A stretch of DNA of 64,000 bases, from contig QVRM01004003.1 of the NCBI GenBank assembly GCA_003439945.1, positions 881,501-945,500 on the forward strand, written 5' to 3'. Both the position numbers and the translations under genes were made by a program. Of the stretch, positions 34,001 to 45,087 are shown in pieces (position 1 is the first letter of the stretch; each line of letters begins with the position of its first letter). Origin of the DNA: Dermanyssus gallinae. Taxonomy: Eukaryota > Arthropoda > Arachnida > Mesostigmata > Dermanyssidae. Below the pieces are notes generated by a model that searched no databases, was not told the origin of the DNA, and worked only from the letters and a program-made list of their open reading frames with translations.

Positions 34001-36171
34001 TTAGTGCAAATGCACTCTCCTGTTGGCATAACGCTGTTGATAAGTCAGGTCACTTAACCACCTTTAGAGAGACACGAGAAGCTGACGGCCGGAAACAGTT
34101 CTTCAGAACGAAGAGGTGTCTGAGCTGGCGTATTACTCAATAGAGTAAGCGGCAAGTCTAAATCGGTAGCGGGAATTTAAGACGTCGTATATCCATCACC
34201 ACATTGTGAGTTATAATGAGGTTTGCCCGGAGATGACGTATTTTTATACTAGATTAAGTCGTGACTATAAATGAGTTGTAAAGAACGCCATAAAGGAATA
34301 TGAAGAACGAAAACAATGCAAGCTGCTCCTAGAAGCGCAACAACGGCCTCATAAGTGGCTGCAGACAGACAGGCGCGTTACTGCGTGTCCTATCCCACAT
34401 TACATACTAAATGCTCATTTCCGTCAAATGTTTGCTAGTGCCATGACCGTTCCGAGCGATTCACCTTGCGCCTTGTTTTACCAGACTTTTTAACGAGGTG
34501 ATGAAAACGGTCCAACTACCCTCGGAATGGAAAACCAGTCTTCTAAGCATTATCCCTAAAGGAAAAGGAGACTCGTTGGCACCGTTGTCTTACCGAGGTA
34601 TCGCAAAGAAGAGCGAAATCTACAAAGTTCTATCGGCTATCCTAGCCCGTCGGTTAGAGCATTTTCTTGAGATTAACAGAAAGCTGCCGGAGCAACAACA
34701 TGGCTTCAGAAGGGGCCGGTCAACAATGATAGCATGTGCTGTACTTCTAAATTCGATACAACGGGCACTTCGAACTAAAGGGGCTTATCTATTTGCTATA
34801 TTTGTAGATTTTAAAGCGGGCTTTGATACGGTCGCACGAACAATTATACTTGACAAGCTGGCTTTTTGCGGGATCTCATTGAATATATTGGAGCTCATTA
34901 AAGACATTTTACAGGAAGGACAAGTTATTATAGATGACGGAGGCGCTAAACACATGGCGATCTTACAGATCACTGGTGTTGCCCAAGGTGATAATCTTAG
35001 CCCCCTGCTGTTTTCGGTGCTGGTGAGAGACCTTTCTGAAGAGATACGGAGTCGGCACTCGCAGGTAGACGTCCTTATGTATGCAGACGACTTAATGCTA
35101 TATTCTCGCAGTCGATTCCATTTGCAACAATCCCTTGCGACCTTGCAGCATTACGTTCATCGAAACCAGTTGGAAATAAATATAGATAAAACAAAGGCAA
35201 TGAAGTTTAGACGTGGAGGGAAATTGGCTGGAATCGACGAACTACGGTTAGGTTAAAAATCTATAGAATTTGGCTCGAACTTCTCATACCTAGGGGTTAT
35301 GTTTTCGTCTCGAGGTACGAACTTCTCGAGGCACATTGATGAACGAATTCGAAAAGGCCTACAGTTTTTTCATAGTATCCGAGACCCTCATAAACTATCA
35401 ATGGACGTTGCCGTTCATCTCTTTAACCTAAAGATTGCGCCTACTGCTTCTTACGGTATACAGGTGATATGGCCGCATCTGACGAAGTTAACTTTAAGGC
35501 GCTTGACCAAATTAAGGCCGCTTTTCTAAAAAAGACGCTAAGAGTCCACCGCACTAGTCTCAACAGATTAGTCTATTTACTGGCGTCGACTCCCCAATTT
35601 GTTGAAAATTTAAACAAAAAATGCACGTGTTACCGAAAACGGCAGCTTTCAACGAGTACATGTCTGAATGGGAGAATAAGATGGCAGACATTGGACCCGC
35701 TCTTTTATGAAACCAGGCAATGACGTGTACTTCATGGAAGCGCTGCAACTATGAGAATAGACACCTAATTGCACGATTTGCTGTACATGGCTTCCACATG
35801 AAGATCTGTATTCGAGAGAAGTTCGATGCAATTTCCTCGTTATGCTTGTGCAAACTTTGCGGGAGACAGTGTGACTTATATCACCTTCAATGATGCGATA
35901 GAGCAGTTCCGTTGACTCGACTTTTAGAACCGTGATGAATATATGTATATGTGAATGTGTGCTTTCTCTGTACGCGCAATATTGTAAACCAACCACCGGT
36001 TAATAAAGCTATTATGTTATTATGTTATAATGAAGTACTTCACTCTGGCTAATAAACAAATGGCAGTAACGTATAGTCTTCAGCTACTTGCAACATGAAG
36101 TGCATCTGGGATATCTTACCTTCGCTGACAGCGGCAGCCAAAACTGCAGCGACTATGAGGATGAAGCCCAT
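30553..36171 (-). CDS. Six-cysteine secreted protein gene, left copy
   Basis: Four exons on the minus strand: 36,171-36,120, 33,083-32,960, 32,797-32,676 and 30,671-30,553 (52, 124, 122 and 119 nt; total 417, so 138 codons plus stop). All introns are GT-AG with phases 1, 2 and 1. Exon 1 encodes only a signal peptide ([17 protein letters not shown]). The mature part has six cysteines (GCYDD, GCYYGN, TACPD, FECL, DCWPA, DDCL), suggesting three disulfides. It differs from the right copy mainly at residue 2 and near the C-terminus (LQGAGVNIIAE), where an N-glycosylation site (NIT) is lost. I do not recognise the family. Secretion is inferred from the signal peptide. Confidence 0.85.
30689..30742. 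repeat. (TA)n in intron 3 of the left six-Cys gene
   Basis: About 54 bases of TA just upstream of the exon 4 acceptor on the gene strand. The right copy has a short imperfect TA tract at 42,146-42,170. Confidence 0.9.
31026..32661 (+). mobile_element. Apparently intact Tc1-type transposon (DD34E)
   Basis: 1,636 bases, inserted at TA inside a (TA)n tract. Termini are AAGTGTGTTGCAAAAAATTA and its reverse complement. The terminal repeats are long (31,026 to about 31,197 and 32,461-32,661). Each contains the motif GTGTTGCAAA(A/T)ATTAGCAAC twice, at its outer and inner end, the IR/DR arrangement of some Tc1/Tc3-like elements. The right repeat has an extra 30 bases near 32,562-32,590. It is absent from the matching intron of the right six-Cys gene, so it inserted after the inverted duplication. 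Confidence 0.93.
31373..32395 (+). CDS. Tc1-family transposase
   Basis: 340 residues, the usual length for Tc1 transposases, which cut and paste the element at TA sites. The N-terminus holds paired helix-turn-helix DNA-binding regions (LGHTVTAIATRLGRHKSTIS, residues 21-40; STVYRVL near 94-100). The catalytic triad is D146 (VFSDEKKF), D242 (FQQDNATFH) and E277 (PDLNPIENLWGH), with 34 residues between the second D and E. It has an ATG start, no internal stop, and AATAAA directly after the TAG. It is the only DNA transposase here with no visible lesion. Confidence 0.95.
   Translation: MGRTKDLSDNEKTRIEAYAELGHTVTAIATRLGRHKSTISRFLHPGVNQRCRSYSGRKPVLTIRDRRRIIQLATHDQMSSSRIKTTLGAPVHRSTVYRVLSSDKNVRYAKRKFMPRLQPKHIVARREFSHRYQTWDNEWKNIVFSDEKKFNLDGPDGCQYYWHDLRKEPKWFSKRVAGGGSVKYWGAFGYNGKSDLVEIVGRNNSVVDHSQSGKTMYQRIVGSQLEAHFRRIGGPDAVFQQDNATFHTSASTIAFFQEQGVPLFDWPALSPDLNPIENLWGHLVKQIYANGRQYNHLSDLKEAVQQAWTNIPLSYLQQLINSMKDRVYDLIQKKGRKTRF
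32798..32959 (-). other. Intron 2 of the left six-Cys gene
   Basis: 162 bases with a short TA tract (32,919-32,938). The right-hand intron 2 (41,163-41,774) is much larger because of (TA)n expansion. Confidence 0.8.
34221..36023 (+). mobile_element. LINE inserted in intron 1 of the left six-Cys gene (LINE-D)
   Basis: A 1.8 kb insert flanked by GTTATAATGA (34,210-34,219 and 36,024-36,033). The right gene has the empty site near 40,215. It is 5' truncated and opposite to the host gene. The tail is made of repeated ttatg units after AATAAAGC. Its C-terminal region matches LINE-B (MSEWENKM, NRHLIARFAVHGFH, CLCKLCGRQC). Confidence 0.88.
34498..35529 (+). pseudogene. LINE-D reverse transcriptase (frame-broken)
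   Basis: It encodes the reverse transcriptase in order: LPSEWKTSLLSIIPKGKGD, QQHGFRRGRSTMIA, FAIFVDFKAGFDTV (motif A), GVAQGDNLSPLLFSVLV (motif B), VLMYADDLMLYSRS (motif C) and FSYLGVMFSSRG (motif E region). A TAA at 35,254-35,256 interrupts the frame, which resumes at once. A frameshift near 35,470 then moves it into another frame. Apart from these lesions the catalytic YADD is intact. It is a relatively young copy. Confidence 0.85.
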
Positions 36172-36285
36172 GTTATCAGCTAGAAGCAGGACGTAGTCTG
36201 TCGCTCTGGACCAGCGGCTGGAGGAAGAGCTAGTGGAACAGACGAGGCCGTGGTTCTGTCTGTTCTTGTTGGTGGCGTTGCTGCA

Positions 36286-36293
36286 CTTATATA
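36286..36293 (-). promoter_or_regulatory. TATA box of the left six-Cys gene
   Basis: TATATAAG on the minus strand, about 115 bases upstream of the ATG. It is followed by the conserved leader GCAACGCCACCAACAAGAAC. The right copy has the same element at 39,957-39,964. Start of transcription is expected about 30 bases downstream. Confidence 0.7.
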
Positions 36294-37133
36294 TGCCGGT
36301 CCGCCCTTTCTGTCCAGTCTGTTACTGTGCTGTGTATCCTGTAGAACTGAACTATATATATATATATGGATACACCTACATACGTCCACATTCTCAAATA
36401 CCATATTAGCATATGTGCATACATATGTTTTATGTGGATACATTTAAACTAAGTTGTTTCTACAACTACGCAAAAACTACTTCTACTATTAACACCAGTA
36501 CTATATGAACAGCATTGCTATATTTGAGGTTGAAGCGAGTAGAGGAATAATTGTTTTTGTTACAGTTATGCCTTCGGACAAACGGTCGGCCGGACGGCGT
36601 GGTCAGGATGGCTTTCTCATTTCGATTCAATGAAATGAAACTTGAATATGTAAGCTATCAGTGTCAGCAGACATTTGTTAAGCGAATGGTATCATATATT
36701 AGTTAGGATATTTGTTTATATAGACAATGTACATTAAATCGTAGGACTCCTGTGCACATACACTTTTCTGTTGGCAGGGGCATAACTTGTTGTTGATATG
36801 TCAGATCATTTAACTACCTCGGAAGTTAGTACGGGGGTTAAGAGGATCTGACGGCCGGAAATAATCTCCATAAAGCAGAGGTGGCTAAGATGGTCTACTA
36901 CCTCTCAGAGTAGAGTGGCAATTAAGGACGTTATCTTTTTATCGACAGAACATGTGCAGCCCAGACTCTCGCCCGGACCCTCAGAACCAAGACATAAGCC
37001 AAGACGGGAACCTCACAAAAACCCCTCGACGGAGGCGAAGCAGTTCGTTCTGCCTCGTAAGCAAATAACAGTACAAGAGTTTACATATGACACTAAGCTA
37101 CGTGTAACATGAAGTGAATGTCGTATATCTTAC

Positions 37134-38062
37134 CTTTGTTGAGATAGCGACGGCCGAAACGGCCGCGACTATGATGATAAGACCCATATAATTTCATCTA
37201 GAAGAGGAAAATAGTCTGTCGCTCTAAATCAGCGACTACTATTGGCTACTATCCTATATATGGTACGTGTCTAGAAAGCGCTTATGGAACCAATTCTAAC
37301 TTACGGAATTACTCTGTGAGGCGCCACGTATTCCACGACCCTAGGCAAGCTAAGGGTCGTTCAGAATGACGCGGTTAGAGCCATAATACTCTTCCTTGTC
37401 GCGCGAGTGTGACTCCATGGTACACCAGGCTCGGGCTTCTCAAGCTTGATCAGCTGACACGTTTATAGTTAGCCGTGCTAGCCTATAAGGTGCAAAACAA
37501 TGGAATCCCTTCAGATTGTGTTTTTGACTTACCCCAGTACGGTCGCAGCGCTACAGGAACCAACTCAGAGTGCCAGGGTTTAGACTCACTCTACTTCGGC
37601 TGTCACTGGCCTACATGCTGCTTACGGTCTGGAACGAGCTGCCATTGGCGCTTCGAAATGCAGGCCGGGCCGCTGTTTTTAAACGACATCTTCTCTTACT
37701 GCTGAAGAACGAAGAAACAAGAGACTCCGAGTGAATTGTTTTAAACTTATTTTACTATATAGGTAATTAACTTGTATTAGGTTGGTTCTAAAGTTTTGAA
37801 TTTGTATTGTGTTACTTATACTCAATTTTGTTGCTTTACACTTCTGATTTGTGCATACATTCGTAAACTTCTGTTGTGCTACTTATACTCAATTTTATTG
37901 CTTTATCGCGTACACACTTTTGATCGGTACAAAGACTCGTATATTATGTATATTTTGAATGAAAGGTGACAGATTGCCAACTTGTTGCGCACGTCAATAA
38001 ACCTGATTGATTGATTGATTGGAAGCCGTTGTTCTGTCTGTTCCCGTTGGTGGCTTTGCTGA
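37134..38062 (-). pseudogene. Third six-Cys gene copy in the spacer, split by a LINE
   Basis: Exon 1 is at 37,187-37,134 on the minus strand (MGLIIIVAAVSAVAIS, donor GTAAGA). It is 54 bases long, so it ends in phase 0 instead of phase 1 and would be out of frame with a normal exon 2. Intron-1-like sequence follows at 36,740-37,130. The promoter and leader are displaced to about 38,022-38,062 (GCCACCAACGGGAACAGACA) by LINE-E at 37,260-38,020. No exons 2 to 4 are found. Dead copy. Confidence 0.7.
37260..38020 (+). mobile_element. LINE-E 3' fragment (CR1/L2-like tail)
   Basis: Plus-strand remnants of the reverse transcriptase C-terminus: EPILTYGITLWGA, then KLRVVQNDAVRAI, and further on VWNELPLALRNAGRA in a shifted frame. 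It ends in the short tandem tail cctgattgattgattgattgg, as in CR1/L2-type elements whose 3' ends are microsatellite-like. It sits between the leader and exon 1 of the spacer copy of the six-Cys gene. Confidence 0.75.
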
Positions 38063-38064
38063 AT

Positions 38065-38071
38065 TTATATC

Positions 38072-38111
<40 letters not shown>

Positions 38112-39810
38112 AGGCCCGACTTCTTAGAAGGGCGGATGTGAATCCTAATACCTAGATTATACGTCGGCGGAAGACAAATATACACAACATGTCCCAGGTG
38201 CTAATAGGTCAGCTGTTTGATTTTATTACTGTTTGACCCAATTGCCCCCTCATATAATCTAGCGGTTAAGCATCCACTCACCCGATATGAGCACGTCATA
38301 AATTCAATTTTAGGGAAAGGAGGTCGCAAAGATTCTGTGTGGTCCTCCAACGCGGAGAAGCAGTGTTTACGACGGGATTTTTTACGAGCACTGAGCAGAT
38401 TTTCCAGTGACCATGCAAGTCAGTTGTCTATAAGCGCGTTGTAAAGCGCGACGATAATGTGGATATTATGAATCCTTACCGGTACATTGCCTCGAAACGC
38501 CATATAATTATAATAAACCCGTGTTCAAAATTCTGTAATTATAATTATTCTAAAGGAACAGTTGAAACATACAGGAGTCAGCTGCTTCCGCAACTCTTCG
38601 GCGCCGCTGTCTTCCCTCAGGGAGCACCTAGCCTTTGCGCTGTGTTAGCGCCCAGGTGGCTTTATTCTTGCTGTGTTTGATAATTTTTGGTGTGAACGGG
38701 GACTTACTTCTTGAGAGCAAGAAGACACAAAGATCGTACGCCTGCCCCAGTTACAAATACTCGCGGGTCAGGTTCGGCTTGGCTTATTGCGACGCACCGA
38801 GACCGCCAATAGAGGGTGTGAGAGAGTCCGTTACAGTAGCGTCCCATGCGAGCCTATGACTGCTTCCAAACGGGACCAAGATTAATCCGTCCGAAGTCGT
38901 TGATAGCTAGACGTATATATGATTTTTATATATTGTATATATGATTTTTCTGTAATGTATTACTAATTGTTTTAAATGCAGTGTACAATGCATATAAGAA
39001 ATATCTCTCAAAGACCGTTTTCTCTAGAAAGTGCGTACGCTACTGTGAAGTTGACGTTGAACTTTAAATTGATCTGATCCTCCTGAAGATTGAGCTGATC
39101 CTCAGCCAAGATTCAACGTCCACGGGACTGTTTTTTGCATTTTGAACCTAACTATAGCAATCAAGCCTATGACAGCTTCTGGACATTGCTCGTAACTCTT
39201 GTCATCACCACGATTAGGACTATGCGGTTAGTATATAGTGTACAACGGGTCGTCCCACTGAAACCTTCGAGCCGTTTTCTTTAATACACTTTCCCATCCG
39301 CCATTTCTATCGAAAATTCTGTCCACGCGTAGTAGACACGACTTACGTGGAACTGTCAACCTAGCGAATGCGAGTATTTCTCTGTTTGTGAGTATTCCCC
39401 TGCGAGAAACCGTCTGAGTACCTAATGGTATCCGACGTTTACCTAATATAATCGAACACAACCCTTAATGGAGGACCTAATAACGCGGTTCAAGCTTGCC
39501 GTAACTCGAGCAGTCCAGGTTGATTTTTCGAACTTATCTGTTCGACGTAGACCCCAAATTCCACAGATCGCCGGCAATGGCTACGGAGAAGAAGCGACCA
39601 TTGCAAAAAACACGTCAATTTATCATCCGCTACTCTTCTTTCACTTAAATGCTCCGATAGCTTGTCATACGATAAAACGCTGCCCCCACGGGAGACTAAC
39701 GACTCATTTAAGGAGGCCAAACAATTACTTCTCTACCTGTCTCAACCTCCAACTAAAGCTATACTGTTACTATAGTATCGGGACTAGTAGAACGGCCTAT
39801 CCTTTTTTGT
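38065..39810. other. Palindrome spacer, no confident gene
   Basis: Unique within the window. A frame at 38,635-38,859 has a hydrophobic start (VALFLLCLIIFGVNG) and could be read as a secreted peptide, but it begins with TTG and lacks support. A SINE tail fragment lies near 39,105-39,160 (CTCAGCCAAGATTCAACG). Two overlapping frames at 39,228-39,461 (minus) and 39,468-39,836 (plus) are not recognised. Confidence 0.4.
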
Positions 39811-39956
39811 GTAATTTTAGAAGCAACTTAATTTAAATGCATACATTAAAACATATGTATGCATATATGCTTAAGTGGCATTTGAGAATATGGTATATTT
39901 TAGTTCTACAGATTATGCAACAGAGTAGCAGGCTGGACAGAAAGGGCGGACCGGCA

Positions 39957-39964
39957 TATATAAG
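39957..39964 (+). promoter_or_regulatory. TATA box of the right six-Cys gene
   Basis: TATATAAG, followed by the leader GCAACGCCACCAACGGGAAC. A transcription start near 39,990 would give a leader of about 90 bases before the ATG at 40,079. Confidence 0.7.
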
Positions 39965-40078
39965 TGCAGCAACGCCACCAACGGGAACAGACAGAACAAC
40001 GGCCTCGTCTGTTCCACTAGCTCTTCCTCTAGCCGCCGGTCCAGAGCGACAGACTTCGTCCCGCTTCTAGCTGATAAC

Positions 40079-41247
40079 ATGGCCTTCATCCTCATAGTCG
40101 CTGCAGTTTTGGCTGCCGCTGTCAGCGAAGGTAAGATATCCCAGATGCACTTCATGTTGCAAGTAGCTGAGGGGTATATGTAAACTGCCATTTGTTTATT
40201 AGCCAGAGTGAAGTATTTGATTATAACTCACAATGTAGTGATGGAAATACAACGTCTTAAACTCCCGCTACTGACTTAGACTTACCGCTTACTCTATGAA
40301 GTGATAGATTGAATAATACACCAGCTCAGACACCCCTTCTTTTTGAAAACTGTCTTCGGCCATCAGCTTCTCGTGTATCTCTTAAGGTGGTTAAGTGACC
40401 TAACTTATCAACAGCGTTATGCCAACAGGAGAGTGCATTATTAGCTTAATGCGAGCTTTGCTAACCAAATCCGTTCAACACGGACAGGTGTTGAACGGGT
40501 AATCACGACAAAAATAGGACGCTTTAAATGACCTAGCGGTATTAATGATTAACTGTTTTTGTTCGGCTACTTTATTTAATTTGTCAGGTTGGGCAGAAAT
40601 ACCAAGGGACGCGTGTGCATCATGTGATTCCGATCTGGAAACGGCAATACCTAAGGTAACAGTCACAATACTCAACACGTCGTAATTAGAACCTTCTTTC
40701 TTTTATGTAATTCACATTGGAAGTTCCAATATTGCATCTGTAATAGCTCGACTAAGTGAGTTGAAACATCGTATATGTTGCGCTTCATATCTGTGGGCGC
40801 GAGTATATTCGCGCGTACGATCCATGTTTAACAAGTGTTACTTGGCACCTGGCTCCGGTAGGGCTTTAAGCAGTTGTATTAAGAGACAAATTATCTGTTG
40901 TAATTAAAAACAAGCCACTCAAATTTGGCATGCGCAGATACACACGAGCATACACATATAAAGAATAAACACAGGTTGTATTTAACCGTGGACGCTAAAC
41001 ATATCTTGATTTTATTCTTCGTGTCTGTCTACAGCTAGCCCAAGGAAAGCATAAGGTAATCTACTTCAAGGATCCTGAAGGTAATGCAGGCTGTTACGAT
41101 GATACGGCGGAATTTACACCTGGACATACGAAATACACGGTAGACAAAGGCCCGAAACCAACGTAAGCAATTTAGCTTTCTATATATATATATATATATA
41201 TATGCCTACGTTACAAAAAATGATATATATATATATATATATATATA

Positions 41248-41320
<73 letters not shown>

Positions 41321-41321
41321 C

Positions 41322-41360
<39 letters not shown>

Positions 41361-41489
41361 CCATCAAGCAAGGACACGGACAACTGACTCTTAACTTCAC
41401 GTGACACCATTTTACCACCATTTTTATTAAGGCGAGCACTGCCGAGTGTGCAAACGTATTGTAAATGATAAATAAATCATCACAATATT

Positions 41490-41528
<39 letters not shown>

Positions 41529-41539
41529 TATATTTTTTC

Positions 41540-41572
<33 letters not shown>

Positions 41573-42310
41573 TTTCTATATATATATATATATATATATG
41601 TAAACTTTATTTATTCTGTCCTTAATCATTTAAGTATTGCAATCGTATTCTCCATGCACCTAGCCGCCAGAAAAATCAAATTCACAACAATCAAATGAGG
41701 TATTAGAAGATGCTCGACCACGTAATTTTTATGTTTGCAGAATTTACGTTATTGTATTAAATAATTTCTTTCAGGTATGAATATGAGAAAGGCGAGGACG
41801 GTTGCTACTACGGGAATGGACCTTTCTTCCAAACTGCTTTCACTGTCACGGCCTGCCCAGACATGGTCGTCATTTTCGAGTGCCTTTCGAAAACTGGTGA
41901 GTTTTTAATCTATATATATATATATATATAAATTAAAAACCGTCGGTAAAGTATATTTATATATATACTTTCTCAAGCTATCCCACAACTTATTGATGCC
42001 CAAAAATGGAAATCAAGCGGCGGTTTGGGGTATTATGTTCCGAGATGCAGCAGACTGTTTGGTTTGTCAAGAAAAATCTAAAGCAAACTCTAAGAGTAGA
42101 GAAAAGAACCAACCTTTTACACTTCAATTGATTGACCAAAGCTTATATATATATATATATATGTATATATATAACATCGAATTTATTACAGATACGCAAG
42201 CCGGTGTATTCATTTTGGGCCAAAAGACGGACTGCTGGCCAGCGGCTGTCGAAGAACTGCAGGCCGCCGGCGTAAATATCACCGCAGAGGCCTTCGATGA
42301 CTGCCTTTAA
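40079..42310 (+). CDS. Six-cysteine secreted protein gene, right copy
   Basis: Exons 40,079-40,130, 41,039-41,162, 41,775-41,896 and 42,192-42,310 (52, 124, 122 and 119 nt), all GT-AG, phases 1, 2 and 1. The protein is 138 residues with a signal peptide of about 17-18 residues encoded by exon 1. Cysteines are at 36, 69, 86, 95, 114 and 137, and there is an N-glycosylation site at N128. The exon 2 acceptor is chosen at CTAG before CCCAAGG, because the alternative ACAG four bases earlier gives an immediate stop. It is divergent from the left copy, with starts about 3.9 kb apart. No homology to a named family is recognised. A secreted salivary, venom or immune-type role is only a guess from its architecture. 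Confidence 0.87.
41180..41360. repeat. (TA)n expansion in intron 2 of the right six-Cys gene
   Basis: About 180 bases of TA with a few interruptions. A second cluster, with interspersed ttttc, lies at 41,494-41,600. Left intron 2 has only 20 bases of TA. Confidence 0.93.
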
Positions 42311-42391
42311 TAAAGAACCTTTCTATGGCGCATGTCCTAGCATGCCATTTCATTATCAACATCATATTGCAGTGTTAAAGCCATAAATAAA
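42309..42391 (+). terminator. Two AATAAA signals after the right six-Cys stop
   Basis: The first AATAAA (42,309-42,314) overlaps the TAA stop at 42,308-42,310. A second one at 42,386-42,391 would leave a more usual 3' untranslated region of about 90 bases. The left gene has the same overlap. Confidence 0.55.
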
Positions 42392-42559
42392 GTATCTGAA
42401 AAGTGCCAATGTTTTTCTCTCTGTTTAAGTTATCTCTAGGGGTACACTTTGCCTTTATTTACAACATAAGTAATAGAAGAGGAGATGCAGAGTTTAAAAA
42501 CGTCAGATAAATGCAATATTAATATTGCTTTTCATCTAAGTGAGTAAAAATGATCTTTG

Positions 42560-43440
42560 TTGGTGTGTGCCCACTTGGAAACTTGCTATGCAAATATTAC
42601 TTAAATGTTTCAAGCGCCAAAAATTCGAGCAAGGTATGACATTTGAATCAATAGATTATTGAATTGGTTGTCATGTTTTATTCAGCTAGATTCTGTAAGT
42701 GCTTTGTGTGATGTCAAACAGTTGTCTGGCAGCCCTAAGCGTTTGAACTGACGAAGCGCGTTATACCGTATTTTTGTAGGAGAAAAGCTATAGAGAGAAG
42801 AACCTAGATTTACCGCTGGCGCCATTTCATCCCATGGATTTCCAATGGAATAACGAGGAACGAGAAGTGATACGTGCTATAATAAAGTCGTACTTTCCCG
42901 TAGTGTGTACTCGGCCGCCTTAAAGGTGATTCTGGAACACATGTTCGCTAGGGTCAACTGCAATACCCATTGCGGCGGCCGACCGAGATTAGTCAGACTA
43001 AACTACGATATACGGACACGTTTACACACACTGTTAACATTAGGCGCAATGTCAACAATCAAGAGAAATAGATTTACCTTTTTCTCTACTCTAACAAGCT
43101 TACAGTAGAGATTCATATTTAACGGTAAGCACTTTGGCAGTTCTTCTTTGCCGCTCTATCAGAAGTAGCGTAGAAACAACATTAGACCCTTATTGATTGA
43201 GTTATTCAGAGGGCGAGGCGGAGTCCTGGCAATATAAGGTGCTCTACGCAAAGTTATAATTTTTAAATAATATCGTACTAGTTTAGGAATTTTAGGGGGA
43301 AATTCATCCGCGCTGAATACCGAATATATGCATATACAATTGGATTCCCTGAATAGAGGAACGTGTCGACTTTGTGCCAAAAATTGTGCCAATTTGCCGG
43401 GAGTTCTTATTTTCTGTTATCATTTGGAAAAATCTGCTTT
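42560..43440. other. Unassigned sequence right of the inner arm
   Basis: Unique in the window. It has several short frames on both strands, none with a recognisable domain. Confidence 0.4.
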
Positions 43441-44225
43441 ATTTTTTGCTTAGAATGGGTTCTTAGAAGGTCGCTCAACTGAACGAGCTCTCAGGGAAGT
43501 CCATCGTCACCTGCGGGAACGTTCCAACGACGGACAGATGACCTACGCAGCGTTTGTTGACTTCAAAACTGTTGTTGATTGTGTGCCTAGAGACTGCCTC
43601 CTGGAAATTATGCGACAGCATTGTGGAATCAAAGGTCGAATGTTCACCCTAATGAGAAGCTCACTGCGAACTACATCACAATCAGAAATGGGCCTCACTG
43701 TATTGCGCAAGAAGTTAAACAGTCAATTGGGCTAGCACAAAGCGACACGGCAAGCTCTTTCTTATTCATCCTCTATGTCACAGGGTTAAGCCAAGTACTT
43801 CAAAATGCTAAAGCCCCGCATGTTTTCTACGTTGACAATCTTATCATAATGACCAAGTAAAGACCACATCTACAGTTCACCTGAATGAAATTAGCCAAAG
43901 GTGCGCACAGTATAAACTGACAATTAATATATTTAAGACAAATGTTCTTCGATTTTCCCGAGGAGGTCGATACGCCAGTCTTGACTATACCATCAGGGTC
44001 AATAACCAAAATATTGAATTAGTAAGTCAATTTAGCTATCTCGAACTAGCCTTGACCCCTGGCCCATCTTTTACAAAGCACACACAGGGAACAGCGTGCA
44101 GACGCAATATCGGCCATGACGCTACTCGGATTCTTACACAGATTGACACTAAGACTGGAATAAACATTTTCAAGATAAACTTGCTCCAAATAGAACTTAC
44201 TGCCCATGGACCATTTTACCAAATT
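43440..44225 (+). pseudogene. Degenerate LINE reverse transcriptase (LINE-F)
   Basis: A discontinuous reverse transcriptase on the plus strand: GFLEGRSTERALREVH, YAAFVDFKTVVDCVPRD (motif A; second D region altered), HVFYVDNLIIMTK (motif C, YADD changed to YVDN), then RFSRGGRYASLDY and a degenerate QFSYLELALTPG. It is related in style to LINE-D but much more decayed. Confidence 0.75.
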
Positions 44226-44907
44226 TAACCTTAGACAACATTACATAGATAGATTAAATAAAAGTTAATTTTGTGAACATATGCTCGAACTGCCGCGAAA
44301 CGCATTGACAACGTTAGTTGAGACTGTGTATGTAAGTGTTGTGGCACGTTTAATATTGATCGAAACCACATACCGCAATGCAAGCTAGTTGGAGGCATGC
44401 AGTAGTGAAAGATGTTATTAGCCGATATCAATTTAGGTAATATCTACCAATTTCTGGTGAAATAAACTTGTATTAAAAATCTGCTACCGAAGCGCATAAA
44501 ATGCTTGTTGAAGCTTACGGCGAGAATGCCCTCGGCGGACAAAGGATGTGCCAAGTAACCGTTGGCATTGAAAACAATAGGGAAAATCCTAAAGCTCTCA
44601 AAGTGGGTCCCACCTGAACTGAATGGAAAACAGCAAAACAACCGATGAACTACTTGTGAGATTCAGCTCGTCAGATTTTAGCGGAAGTTATTCTTGCAAT
44701 GGATCGTAATTGAAGTTGAAAAGTGGATCTTCCTTATCAATCCCGAGCGCCAAAAGTCATGGTTAGATCCCGTCGCAGCCGTGTCATCGACTGTGAGACC
44801 GAATCGCTTTGGAAAAATACAATGCTCTGTGTTTAGCGAGATAAAAGAAAGGTGTTGTCTCTTATAAGCTGCTAAAATCTGATGAAACTGTCGGAAACTT
44901 TTTTTTA
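44226..44907. other. Unassigned sequence before the right outer arm
   Basis: No gene, transposon end or RNA recognised. Confidence 0.4.
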
Positions 44908-45016
44908 ATTTTCCGTAAGACTAATGGTTGTGAACGGTTTTTTCATGCCATGGCTAATTTTTAATCCACTTCGGCATTTACCTTGTCTAATTTGGAAACC
45001 ATGCAAACCAATTTAC

Positions 45017-45087
45017 GAGTGGCCGGTCTGGGTCTCGAACCCAGTCCTCCCAAATGCAAGGCAAAGGCTTTGCCACTAAGCCATCTT
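45017..45087 (-). other. tRNA-like sequence, right copy
   Basis: Reverse-strand copy of 27,800-27,870 with the same box A and box B and the same 71-base length. The 5' flank here (gene strand) is about 100 bases longer than in the left arm. Confidence 0.6.

Larger units (their letters stand above)
30300..36470. repeat. Left inner arm of the palindrome
   Basis: Reverse-complement match to 39,810-42,550, covering the complete six-Cys gene with its promoter and about 240 bases beyond the stop codon. It is expanded by the Tc1 element (31,026-32,661) and a LINE (34,221-36,023), neither of which is in the right inner arm. Confidence 0.9.
39810..42550. repeat. Right inner arm of the palindrome
   Basis: Counterpart of 30,300-36,470 without its two transposon insertions. 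Homology fades near 42,550, after the sequence ttttcatctaagtgagt. Confidence 0.9.

Noticed and set aside
38635..38859. Small secreted peptide in the spacer
   Set aside because: The hydrophobic start looks like a signal peptide, but the frame begins at TTG, has no promoter or splice support, and has no second copy.
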